Of a DNA stretch of 18,035 bases, positions 1 to 6,546 are shown piece by piece. Origin of the DNA: Candidatus Omnitrophota bacterium (GTDB lineage Bacteria > Omnitrophota > Gorgyraeia > JAFGHF01); NCBI GenBank assembly GCA_024543015.1, contig JAMXCY010000004.1, forward strand, positions 1 to 18,035, in the 5' to 3' direction. Numbering within the stretch: the stretch's first letter is position 1; each line of letters opens with the position of its first letter. A program made the translations under genes and the position numbers. The notes beneath the pieces were generated by a model. It ran no database searches, was not told where the DNA came from, and saw only the letters and a program-made list of their open reading frames with translations.

Positions 1-520
1 CAAGATTTTTGATCACCACGATCAAGAATTGCCTACTGGAGAAGTAGGTGAAATTGTCTGCCGCGGTTGGCCGGTAATGATGGGTTATTATAAAGAGCCG
101 GAAATGACAAAAGAGATTATGCGCAATGGCTGGTTGCACACAGGTGATTTAGGCTGCGTCGATAAAGAAGGATACCTTTATATTAAAGGTAGAATCAAGG
201 ATATGATTATTGTCAGCGGCTTAAATGTCTACTCTCCCGAAGTGGAGCATGCTATCAGCGAACATCCCAAGGTGAAAGAAGTAGCTGTTGTAGGAGTTGC
301 GGATAAATTACGCGGGGAAGCAATTAAGGCAGTAGTAGTTTTGCAGGAAAATGCAGAGTTAGCAGCCAACGATCTTAGAGCTTTTTGCCACGAAAGATTA
401 ACCCATTTTAAAGTACCCCAGATAGTAGAATTTAAAGAGTCTCTACCCAAGACGCCTAGCGGCAAAGTGCAAAAAGAGTTGTTAAAAGAGAGTCCCAGAA
501 AAGCCCAAGAACAAACCTAA
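1..520 (+). CDS. Acyl-CoA synthetase / AMP-dependent ligase, C-terminal part (5' end outside window)
   Basis: This is the last 172 residues of an ANL-superfamily (AMP-binding) enzyme, which activates a carboxylic acid with ATP as an acyl-adenylate and normally transfers it to CoA. The reading frame is open from base 2, so the gene begins before the window; the TTG at 29 is an internal leucine. Visible motifs are the GYYKEPE region followed by GWLHTGDLG (A5/A7-type), the hinge with YIKGRIKDMIIVSGLNVY (A8) and the C-terminal PSGKVQK containing the catalytic lysine (A10). These fit long- or medium-chain fatty acyl-CoA ligases (FadD-like), but substrate specificity cannot be read from the C-terminal domain. 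An acyl-ACP synthetase is the main alternative. The ORF ends at TAA 518-520, 101 bp before the tRNA, with no clear terminator hairpin. Confidence 0.9.
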   Translation, partial: KIFDHHDQELPTGEVGEIVCRGWPVMMGYYKEPEMTKEIMRNGWLHTGDLGCVDKEGYLYIKGRIKDMIIVSGLNVYSPEVEHAISEHPKVKEVAVVGVADKLRGEAIKAVVVLQENAELAANDLRAFCHERLTHFKVPQIVEFKESLPKTPSGKVQKELLKESPRKAQEQT

Positions 521-541
521 ATTCCTTCCCAGAGCATTTCC

Positions 542-570
542 TTGACTAAAATGATGCAAAATGATAAACT
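542..570 (+). promoter_or_regulatory. Putative sigma70 promoter for tRNA-Pro
   Basis: TTGACT (542-547, 5/6 to the -35 consensus) is followed after 17 bp by TAAACT (565-570, 4/6 to the -10 consensus). Transcription would begin near 577, about 45 bp before the mature tRNA 5' end, leaving a leader that RNase P would remove. The stretch lies in the only sizeable gap between the ligase gene and the tRNA. The match is by eye only. Confidence 0.45.
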
Positions 571-621
571 ATTTTGATACGTAAAAATCCCTTGGAAATT
601 TTCTTAACTCATGTTTTCATT

Positions 622-699
622 CGGGGTGTAGCGCAGTTTGGCTAGCGCGCAACGTTCGGGACGTTGAGGTCGGCGGTTCGAATCCGCCCACCCCGACCA
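622..699 (+). tRNA. tRNA-Pro (anticodon CGG)
   Basis: A complete cloverleaf can be folded by hand. The acceptor stem pairs CGGGGTG (622-628) with CACCCCG (689-695), followed by discriminator A696 and an encoded CCA (697-699). The D arm is GCGC/GCGC, the anticodon stem is CAACG/CGTTG (650-654 and 662-666) with loop TTCGGGA, giving anticodon CGG at 657-659, which reads the proline codon CCG. The T arm is GGCGG-TTCGAAT-CCGCC (672-688). The C1-G72 end pair is typical of bacterial proline tRNAs. The next gene starts 24 bp after the CCA with no terminator in between, so processing from a longer transcript is likely. Confidence 0.96.
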
Positions 700-702
700 T
701 TT

Positions 703-723
703 CAGTTCACAGTTGACAGAGAT
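703..723 (+). repeat. Degenerate 7-bp repeat tract between tRNA and SDR gene
   Basis: Three consecutive heptads, CAGTTCA, CAGTTGA and CAGAGAT, fill the space between the tRNA CCA end and the ATG at 724. The tract ends exactly at the start codon and occupies the place where a Shine-Dalgarno sequence would be expected. The first unit, CAGTTCA, recurs at 6551-6557. Confidence 0.6.
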
Positions 724-1461
724 ATGAAAAAGGCGATAGTAATTGGGGCCAGTTCCGGAATCGGCCGGGCAGTAGCAAAGGTGCTTGGCCAAGATGGCTA
801 CGAAGTGGGCTTGGTTGCCAGGCGCATTGAACTTTTGCGACAGCTACAACAAGAAATCCCCGCGCAAACTTACATTAAACAGATTGATGTGAGTAAACAC
901 GAAGCAGCCATGGTTCTTCTTAAAGAGCTGATTCAAGAGATGGGTGGGCTGGACTTGATTGTGATTAATTCTGGAATCAACACCCACAATATTAATCTTG
1001 ATTGGAAGCCAGAGATAAAGACAATAGATGTAAACGTGTCAGGTTTTGTAGCCATGATAAATGTAGCTGTTAAACATTTTTTAGCCCAGAATTCAGGGCA
1101 TATCGTAGGGATATCATCGATCGCCGGCTTAAGAGGAAGCGGCGCTTGTTCTTCGTATAATGCTTCTAAGGCCTTTGTTTCCAATTATCTTGAAGGATTA
1201 AGGCATAGGTTCAGAAGGAATAATATTTATGTTACCGATATTTGCCCGGGGTTCGTAGAGACGGCAATGACAAAAGGTGAGCCCGGGCAATTCTGGGTAG
1301 CCAGCGCCCAAGGCGCGGCAAAGCAAATTTTAACAGCGATAGAAAAGAAAGAAAAAGTTGCCTATATTACCAGGAGGTGGGGTATTATTGCCTGGTTGCT
1401 TAAGATATTGCCCGATTGGATATATAGATTGAGATATAAAATAGTTAAAATTGAAAATTAA
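724..1461 (+). CDS. Short-chain dehydrogenase/reductase (SDR family)
   Basis: A 245-residue classical SDR that should catalyse an NAD(P)H-dependent oxidation or reduction of a hydroxyl/carbonyl group. The N-terminal Rossmann motif is GASSGIG (residues 8-14), followed by NSG (82-84, replacing the usual NAG), the catalytic S132, the YNASK motif with Y145 and K149, and PGFVET (175-180). The C-terminal tail is unusual: residues about 217-245 are rich in aromatic, hydrophobic and basic residues (RRWGIIAWLLKILP onward) and may bind membrane, as in some SDRs acting on lipid substrates. The start at 724 was chosen because MKKAIVIGASSG is the normal SDR beginning; an in-frame ATG at 664 lies inside the tRNA. 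No good Shine-Dalgarno precedes it. The substrate is unknown. Confidence 0.9.
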   Translation: MKKAIVIGASSGIGRAVAKVLGQDGYEVGLVARRIELLRQLQQEIPAQTYIKQIDVSKHEAAMVLLKELIQEMGGLDLIVINSGINTHNINLDWKPEIKTIDVNVSGFVAMINVAVKHFLAQNSGHIVGISSIAGLRGSGACSSYNASKAFVSNYLEGLRHRFRRNNIYVTDICPGFVETAMTKGEPGQFWVASAQGAAKQILTAIEKKEKVAYITRRWGIIAWLLKILPDWIYRLRYKIVKIEN

Positions 1462-1464
1462 AAA
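1444..1464 (+). repeat. Degenerate A/T-rich 7-bp repeat at the SDR 3' end
   Basis: Three heptads GTTAAAA, TTGAAAA and TTAAAAA are in phase and encode the last residues of the SDR protein (VKIEN) and its stop codon (1459-1461). The A-richness makes chance more likely here than at the other tracts, so it is a weaker member of the set. Confidence 0.35.
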
Positions 1465-1473
1465 ATTTGTAGT

Positions 1474-1749
1474 ATGAATAAACGTGTTCATGTTTATTAT
1501 TCTGGGCGAGTTCATGGTGTAGGTTTTCGTTTTACTGCACAAGCAGTAGCAGCTGATTTAGACCTTACTGGTTGGGTAAAAAATCTGCCTGATGGCAGAG
1601 TAGAGCTGCTTTGCGAAGGGAGGGAAGAGGCCTTATGCAAAGCTTTAGAAAAGATAGATAGCCAGCTTTCAGGTTGTATTCACCAGAAGAATATTAATTG
1701 GATGCCGGCTACGGGTAAATTTAACAATTTTGAGATAAGGTTTTTTTAA
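1474..1749 (+). CDS. acyP: Acylphosphatase
   Basis: A 91-residue protein of the standard acylphosphatase length. The enzyme hydrolyses carboxyl-phosphate bonds of acyl phosphates such as 1,3-bisphosphoglycerate or carbamoyl phosphate. The signature GRVHGVGFR (11-19) carries the phosphate-binding loop and the catalytic arginine R19, and GWVKNLPDG (33-41) carries the catalytic asparagine N37. The C-terminal FEIRFF strand also matches the family. It lies 12 bp after the SDR stop and its own stop is 1 bp before the next ATG, so the genes are probably cotranscribed. There is no evident Shine-Dalgarno at the ATG. Confidence in the family is high; the physiological substrate is not known in most bacteria. 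Confidence 0.95.
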   Translation: MNKRVHVYYSGRVHGVGFRFTAQAVAADLDLTGWVKNLPDGRVELLCEGREEALCKALEKIDSQLSGCIHQKNINWMPATGKFNNFEIRFF

Positions 1750-1750
1750 T

Positions 1751-2476
1751 ATGCGCTGGGGAATATTTTGTGATATTCATGCAAATCTTGAAGCCCTGCA
1801 AGCAGTGTTAGCTGCTTTTAGCAAAGAACGTATAGATAGATATCTTTGTCTAGGCGATGTAGTTGGCTATGGTGCAAACCCTAATGAGTGCATTACGGAA
1901 GTAAAAAAGTTAAACCCTGTAATTATAGCCGGAAACCACGATTGGGGAACCGCAGACCTTTTCGATATTACTTATTTTAATGCTCATGCACAAGCAGCAA
2001 TTCTATGGACAAGCAAAAATATTAATTATGAAAATAAGCAGTTTCTTAAAAATTTAGAGTTAGTTTATCAGAAGGGCGATATAACTTCAGTTCATGGAAG
2101 CCTTACTCACCCTGAACAATTTGAGTATATATTAGATATTTCTTCTGCAGAAGAAACGTTCCAGCTTTTGCAGACAAAAGTCTGTTTTGTTGGCCATACT
2201 CATGTGTCGATAATTTTTATCAAAAGAGGTAAACACTACACAGCTACTTCTCAGACAGAGATTGTGCTGGAATCTTCCCAGTCCTATATTGTCAATGCCG
2301 GAAGCGTGGGGCAACCGCGAGATGGAAACCCTAAAAGCTCGTATGTTGTCTACGATAGCGAGAGTAACCAGCTGCAAATAAAAAGAGCGCCTTATGATAT
2401 CCAAAAGACTAGGGATAAAATTATCAAGGCGGGTCTACCCAGAATTTTAGCTGAGAGACTAACCATAGGAAGATGA
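1751..2476 (+). CDS. Calcineurin-like metallophosphoesterase (YfcE/MJ0936-type)
   Basis: A 241-residue single-domain metallophosphoesterase. The two-metal site is complete: DIH (D8, H10), GD (35-36), GNHD (61-64), H115 in a VHGS segment and GHTH (148-151). The C-terminal NAGSVGQPRDG block (about 178-188) is characteristic of the YfcE-like subgroup, often annotated as phosphodiesterase or serine/threonine phosphatase-like. Members cleave phosphomonoesters or phosphodiesters in the cytoplasm with Mn2+ or similar ions, but the natural substrate of this group is mostly undefined. The start is 1 bp after the acylphosphatase stop. There is no signal peptide. It is followed by a 44-bp gap before ligA. 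Confidence 0.92.
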   Translation: MRWGIFCDIHANLEALQAVLAAFSKERIDRYLCLGDVVGYGANPNECITEVKKLNPVIIAGNHDWGTADLFDITYFNAHAQAAILWTSKNINYENKQFLKNLELVYQKGDITSVHGSLTHPEQFEYILDISSAEETFQLLQTKVCFVGHTHVSIIFIKRGKHYTATSQTEIVLESSQSYIVNAGSVGQPRDGNPKSSYVVYDSESNQLQIKRAPYDIQKTRDKIIKAGLPRILAERLTIGR

Positions 2477-2481
2477 AATTT

Positions 2482-2509
2482 GTTTATAGTTTATTTTATG
2501 GTCTATAGA
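2482..2509 (+). repeat. Degenerate 7-bp repeat in the phosphoesterase-ligA gap
   Basis: The 44-bp gap holds GTTTATA (2482-2488), GTTTATT (2489-2495), TTATGGT (2496-2502) and CTATAGA (2503-2509). The first two units differ by one base, the later two are more diverged. No Shine-Dalgarno is visible before the ligA ATG at 2521. This is a moderate-quality member of the heptad set. Confidence 0.4.
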
Positions 2510-2520
2510 TAGAACGATAA

Positions 2521-4542
2521 ATGAAGAATTTAAGTAGGATTAAAAAAGAGATTGAGAAGCTGCGGCGCCAAATTCGGCATCACGACTACCGCTATTATAG
2601 TTTAAATCACCCCGAAATTTCCGATAGCGAATACGATAAACTGATCAAGCGCCTGAAGAACTTGGAGGAAAAACACCCTCAGCTGAAGATCCCCGATTCA
2701 CCCACAGAAAGGGTTGGCGGTGAGCCGTTATTAAAATTTAAGCAGGTGAAACATCCCAGGCCAATGCTTTCTCTGGACAACGCCTATTCATTCGAAGAAA
2801 TAAAAGACTGGGTCAAAAGAGTGCACAAGGGCCTCAAGAAAACAGAAGATGTTGAATATGTAACTGAATTAAAATTTGATGGAATAAGCGCCACTTTTAC
2901 CTATCGGGATGGAAGGTTTGTCCTTGGGGCAAGCCGCGGCGATGGTCAAACCGGAGATAACATTACAGCTAATCTTAACACCGTTCGTACTGTTACCTTG
3001 AAGCTTACCCCTAGCAAAAGATATCCTTTACCTGCGACCTTAGAGGTGCGTGGTGAGGTCTATATGGACAGAAGAGACTTCCAGCGCCTGAACAAACAAA
3101 GAGAGAAAAAGGGCGAAGCCTTATTTGCCAATCCGCGTAATGCCGCTGGAGGTTCTTTAAAATTATTAGACCCCAAGGTAACGGCTAAGCGTAAATTAAG
3201 GAATTTCATTCATTCTTTTGGACTTTTGGAAAAGGGAAGGGAGTTTTCCACACATCGGGAATTTCTTCAGGCAGCTGCTGTCTGGGGCTTATGCACAAGT
3301 CCTTATAGCAAATTATGTAGAAATATAAATCAGGTTACCGCAGAATGTCAGAAGTGGCAAAAAAGGCGCCAGTCGCTACCTTATGATATTGATGGCGTGG
3401 TGATTAAGGTTAATCGCCTGGCACAGCAGAAAAGACTGGGGATTACTCTTAAAAGTCCGCGTTGGGCAATAGCCTATAAGTTTCCTGCAGAACAGGCAAC
3501 AAGTGTTTTGAAGGAGATCAAGATTCAGCTGGGACGCACGGGCGTATTGACGCCCGTTGCTGTTTTAGAACCGGTTGAATGTGCTGGAGTAACTATTTCC
3601 AGGGCGACCTTGCATAATTTTGATGAAATTAAACGCTTAGATGTACGTATTGGAGACCGGGTGATTGTGGAGAGGGCGGGAGAGGTAATCCCTAAGATTG
3701 TGAAAGTGATTAAGAGCGTGCGTAAGTCTAAATTAAAGCCTTTTCACCTTCCTTCGCACTGTCCAATATGCGGGGATAAAATTGTTAAAGAAAAAGAAGA
3801 AGAGGTAGCTTATCGTTGCCTGAATTCGTTGTGCCCGGGGCAATTGGAAAAAGGATTAATTCATTTTGCTTCCCGCCAAGCTATGGATATAGAAGGGATG
3901 GGCCGGGCTGTAATTGAGCAACTGGTGAAGAAAAGAATAGTAAAAGACCTTGCGGATATTTATTCACTGACCAAGGAACAGTTGCTAAAATTAGACCTTT
4001 TTGCCGAAAAAAGAGCCGAAGGCTTAATTAGGGCAATAGAGAAGAGTAAAAAACAGCCACTTTCCCGCTTGCTGTTAGCTTTAGGAATCCGCCATGCAGG
4101 TGAGAAGGCCGCCTATGTTTTAGCTAACAGATTTGGTAATATTGAACGTTTAAGTCAGGCTTCACGAGATGAGTTGCAGGGTATTCCTGAGGTCGGTCCA
4201 ATTATGGCTGAAGCTATTGTAGCTTTTTTTCGTAGTTCTGGGGCAAAGCAGCTGCTTTTGAGATTGAACAAAGCAAGTCTGAATATGGTTGAACCAATTG
4301 CTAAAAGCTCATCCCAGGCCTTAGCGGGAAAGAGGTTTGTTTTTTCCGGAGAACTGCAAGACTTTAGCCGCAACGAAGCACAAAGATTAGTTCAGCAACT
4401 GGGTGCGAACACTTCTTCCAGCGTCAGCAAGAAAACTGATTTTGTGGTCGCAGGAAAAAACCCCGGCTCAAAATATGCCAAGGCAAAGAGCTTAAATGTC
4501 AAGATTATCAATGAGGCAGAATTTAAAAAATTGATAAAATGA
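2521..4542 (+). CDS. ligA: NAD-dependent DNA ligase LigA
   Basis: A full-length 673-residue bacterial NAD+-dependent DNA ligase, which seals nicks between Okazaki fragments and in repair. Domain order is complete: the Ia NMN-binding region (about 1-70, with HDYRYY and SDSEYDKL), the adenylation domain with KFDG (118-121, K118 being the AMP-accepting lysine), SRGDGQTGD (139-146 region), EVRGEV (175-180) and DGVVIKV (291-297), the OB fold (about 320-405), a four-cysteine zinc finger (C414, C417, C433, C438), helix-hairpin-helix repeats (about 495-575) and a C-terminal BRCT domain (about 598-673). The length matches the family. Its TGA overlaps the next gene's ATG (4539-4542), so it heads or sits early in the long operon reaching ribF. 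No anomaly is seen. Confidence 0.98.
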   Translation: MKNLSRIKKEIEKLRRQIRHHDYRYYSLNHPEISDSEYDKLIKRLKNLEEKHPQLKIPDSPTERVGGEPLLKFKQVKHPRPMLSLDNAYSFEEIKDWVKRVHKGLKKTEDVEYVTELKFDGISATFTYRDGRFVLGASRGDGQTGDNITANLNTVRTVTLKLTPSKRYPLPATLEVRGEVYMDRRDFQRLNKQREKKGEALFANPRNAAGGSLKLLDPKVTAKRKLRNFIHSFGLLEKGREFSTHREFLQAAAVWGLCTSPYSKLCRNINQVTAECQKWQKRRQSLPYDIDGVVIKVNRLAQQKRLGITLKSPRWAIAYKFPAEQATSVLKEIKIQLGRTGVLTPVAVLEPVECAGVTISRATLHNFDEIKRLDVRIGDRVIVERAGEVIPKIVKVIKSVRKSKLKPFHLPSHCPICGDKIVKEKEEEVAYRCLNSLCPGQLEKGLIHFASRQAMDIEGMGRAVIEQLVKKRIVKDLADIYSLTKEQLLKLDLFAEKRAEGLIRAIEKSKKQPLSRLLLALGIRHAGEKAAYVLANRFGNIERLSQASRDELQGIPEVGPIMAEAIVAFFRSSGAKQLLLRLNKASLNMVEPIAKSSSQALAGKRFVFSGELQDFSRNEAQRLVQQLGANTSSSVSKKTDFVVAGKNPGSKYAKAKSLNVKIINEAEFKKLIK

Positions 4543-5060
4543 AACTCAAAACTCAAAATTCGAAATCTAAAGTCATTTTGTTACTTATTACTTACCTCTT
4601 ACTACTTACGACGGTAATTGGCTGTGAGGCCTTTCGTAAGAAGTTTGTACGCAAAGCCAAAAGGGAAAAAGAAATCAAAGTTGTTATTGAAACTTATGAG
4701 TATGAATCCCGTTATTCCATAGAAGAAAGCTACAAAAGATACTTTCTATTTTGGCGCACTGCCCATGAAGAATTGATAAATTTACTCGATAGGCAAGACC
4801 TAAGCCGCAAAAGACGGGTATTTGTTGCGGGGAAGATTGTAGAGAATTTGCAGCACATGCGGCAGTTGCTTCTGCCCGAGAAACAAAGCGAATTAGATAC
4901 ACATATATTAGAGCAAGAAAATATTCTAAACCAACTGCAGAGATATAAGCTCAGCCACGGTCAGAGGCTACGCATTAAAAGTGCCCTGAAGAAACAAAAG
5001 AGGCAAATACGGAAAGAATTTAGTTACAAAGACATTCAAGGATATTTAATAAAAGAATGA
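4539..5060 (+). CDS. Hypothetical lipoprotein, 173 aa
   Basis: I do not recognise this family. The N-terminus is a lipoprotein signal peptide: a basic n-region (MKLKTQNSKSK), a hydrophobic core (residues 12-27) and a lipobox VIGC with C29 as the predicted lipidated cysteine. The mature part is hydrophilic, very rich in K, R, E and Q, and appears mostly alpha-helical with possible coiled-coil stretches (about 85-160); it is basic overall. A role as a membrane-anchored structural or accessory protein would be an inference only. The ATG overlaps the ligA stop and the TGA overlaps the next ATG (5057-5060), so it is embedded in the operon by ATGA junctions on both sides. The signal-peptide codons coincide with two 7-bp repeat tracts. 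No Shine-Dalgarno is visible, so translation may depend on coupling to ligA. Confidence 0.8.
   Translation: MKLKTQNSKSKVILLLITYLLLLTTVIGCEAFRKKFVRKAKREKEIKVVIETYEYESRYSIEESYKRYFLFWRTAHEELINLLDRQDLSRKRRVFVAGKIVENLQHMRQLLLPEKQSELDTHILEQENILNQLQRYKLSHGQRLRIKSALKKQKRQIRKEFSYKDIQGYLIKE
4542..4576 (+). repeat. AAACTCA-type heptad tract (lipoprotein n-region)
   Basis: In-phase heptads AAACTCA (4542), AAACTCA (4549), AAATTCG (4556), AAATCTA (4563) and AAGTCAT (4570). The first two are identical and the next are progressively diverged. The tract begins at the final base of the ligA stop codon and is translated as the basic, polar n-region of the lipoprotein signal peptide. Confidence 0.65.
4581..4608 (+). 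repeat. TTACTTA-type heptad tract (lipoprotein hydrophobic core)
   Basis: Four in-phase heptads: TTACTTA (4581), TTACTTA (4588), CCTCTTA (4595) and CTACTTA (4602). All four end in CTTA. They are translated as the leucine/isoleucine/threonine/tyrosine-rich hydrophobic core of the signal peptide. The unit is unrelated to, and not the reverse complement of, the AAACTCA unit that directly precedes it. Confidence 0.65.
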
Positions 5061-5662
5061 CGTTAGAAAGAATAGTGGTTGGCCCGATGCAGGTCAACTG
5101 TTACATTTTAGGCTCGCCAGATACGGCTGAGGCTATTGTTATTGATCCCGGAGCTGAGCCCGAGAAGATTCAAAGGCGCCTTAAACAATCCGGTCTTGGG
5201 GTTAAATATATTGTCAATACCCACGGACACATTGACCACATTGGCGCTAATGCTTACTTTAACGCAGCTGTGCACATCCATCGCCTGGATGTCCAATTCT
5301 TAAAGAATCCTCAGTTGAACTTATCGGATATGTTGGGTTTAAGCTATAGCTTACCTGCGCAAATTGTACCTTTAGAAGAAGGACAAAGATTACAAGTGGG
5401 TGAAATTTCCTTAAAGGTAATTCATACGCCGGGGCATACCCCGGGAGGAATCTGTTTAGACGCAGGGAAGATTTGTTTTACCGGAGATACGCTTTTTGCC
5501 AAAGGCATAGGCCGGACAGATTTTCCCACTGCCAGCGAAAAAGAGTTATTGCATTCAATCAGAAAAAAATTATTTAGCTTAAAAGATGAGGTAATAATTT
5601 ATCCCGGCCATGGGCCATCTTCCACCATCGGTGAGGAGAAAAAGAACAACACCTTCCTATGA
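5057..5662 (+). CDS. MBL-fold metallo-hydrolase (glyoxalase II-like)
   Basis: A 201-residue metallo-beta-lactamase-fold hydrolase. The metal ligands are all present: HGHIDH (H56, H58, D60, H61), H127 in HTPGHTPGG, D144 in FTGDTLF and H185 in YPGHG. This arrangement, with GDTLFAKGIGRTDFP, is that of the small YcbL/GloB-like group, which hydrolyses thioesters such as S-lactoylglutathione or related thiol conjugates. It lacks the extra C-terminal substrate domain of classical GloB, so the exact substrate is open. It is joined by ATGA overlaps to the lipoprotein gene upstream and the recombinase gene downstream. No signal peptide, so cytoplasmic. Confidence 0.92.
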   Translation: MTLERIVVGPMQVNCYILGSPDTAEAIVIDPGAEPEKIQRRLKQSGLGVKYIVNTHGHIDHIGANAYFNAAVHIHRLDVQFLKNPQLNLSDMLGLSYSLPAQIVPLEEGQRLQVGEISLKVIHTPGHTPGGICLDAGKICFTGDTLFAKGIGRTDFPTASEKELLHSIRKKLFSLKDEVIIYPGHGPSSTIGEEKKNNTFL

Positions 5663-6546
5663 AAAAAATAGTAGAAGAGTTCCTAAACTATCTTTCTGTA
5701 GAAAAAGGATTAGCTGAAAATAGCATTAAGGCCTACACTCAAGATTTAAATAAGTATATTAATCATTTAGAGCAAAAGAAGATAACTTCCTTTAGCCAAG
5801 TTCGCCGCAATAACATCACCAACTTCATGCTTTACTTAAAAGACAAGGGTTTAAATAGCAATTCCATATCCCGCGCTTTAGTAGCTATAAAGGTCTTGCA
5901 TAGATTTCTGGTTAATGAAAGCTATCTAAAAGAGGATATAACCTCTGTGCTTAGCTTGCCTAAATTGTGGAGAAAATTGCCTGAGGTCTTAACTCCGGAT
6001 GAAATAGATAAAATATTGGCAGGTCCTAATCTAAAGACAGAACAAGGGCTCAGAGATAAGGCGGCTCTGGAATTAATGTATGCTACAGGAATGCGGGTTT
6101 CAGAGATAGCAGGCTTAAAAATAAATGATTTAAATTTAGATATGGGTTTTGTTAAATGTGTAGGTAAAGGGCAAAAAGAAAGAATCATTCCTTTGGGAAG
6201 GTATGCCTCAAAGGCCTTATCCAGATATCTTAATAAAGCCAGGCCGCGACTGCTTAAAGAAAAAGACCAACCCCACCTTTTCTTAAGTAGGTTAGGCAAA
6301 AGAGTTTCCCGTCAGACATTCTGGAAGAGCGTTAAGACTTATACTAAAAAGTCCAGAATTAAAAAAGAAATTACTCCCCATACCCTGCGCCATTCTTTTG
6401 CTACCCATCTTCTGGAAAGGGGAGCGGATTTACGTACAGTCCAAGAAATGCTGGGGCATAGTGATATTTCTACCACACAGATTTATACCCATATTAATAA
6501 AGAACGTTTGAAACAGATTCATCGTAAATTTCATCCGAGACCATGA
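5659..6546 (+). CDS. Tyrosine recombinase XerC/XerD
   Basis: A 295-residue tyrosine recombinase of the length typical of XerC/XerD, which resolve chromosome dimers at dif during division. The N-terminal core-binding SAM-like domain spans about 1-90. The catalytic set is complete: R146 in ATGMRVSE, K170 in GKGQKERIIP, H241 and R244 in HTLRHSFATHLL, H267 in LGHSD and the nucleophile Y276 in YTHI. This resemblance is much closer to Xer than to phage integrases. With only one copy visible it is not possible to say whether it is XerC or XerD, or the lone Xer of a one-recombinase system. Its position inside a housekeeping operon, with ATGA overlaps on both ends, argues against a mobile-element origin. 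Confidence 0.94.
   Translation: MKKIVEEFLNYLSVEKGLAENSIKAYTQDLNKYINHLEQKKITSFSQVRRNNITNFMLYLKDKGLNSNSISRALVAIKVLHRFLVNESYLKEDITSVLSLPKLWRKLPEVLTPDEIDKILAGPNLKTEQGLRDKAALELMYATGMRVSEIAGLKINDLNLDMGFVKCVGKGQKERIIPLGRYASKALSRYLNKARPRLLKEKDQPHLFLSRLGKRVSRQTFWKSVKTYTKKSRIKKEITPHTLRHSFATHLLERGADLRTVQEMLGHSDISTTQIYTHINKERLKQIHRKFHPRP

Noticed and set aside
521..621. Terminator after the acyl-CoA ligase gene
   Set aside because: No stable GC-rich hairpin followed by a T-run could be found in this gap.
664..723. Upstream in-frame ATG for the SDR gene
   Set aside because: It lies inside the tRNA anticodon arm, and the added 20 residues do not belong to the SDR fold; ATG 724 starts directly at the Rossmann strand.
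2480..2509. Promoter-like TTGTTT - 18 bp - TATAGA before ligA
   Set aside because: Weak -35, and transcription would begin only about 5 bp before the ATG. The A/T-rich heptad tract explains the resemblance.
5659..6546. Tyrosine recombinase as a sign of an integrated mobile element or integron
   Set aside because: Length and motifs are those of housekeeping XerC/XerD, it is coupled by ATGA overlaps to housekeeping genes, and no attachment-site repeats, attC array or phage genes are near.
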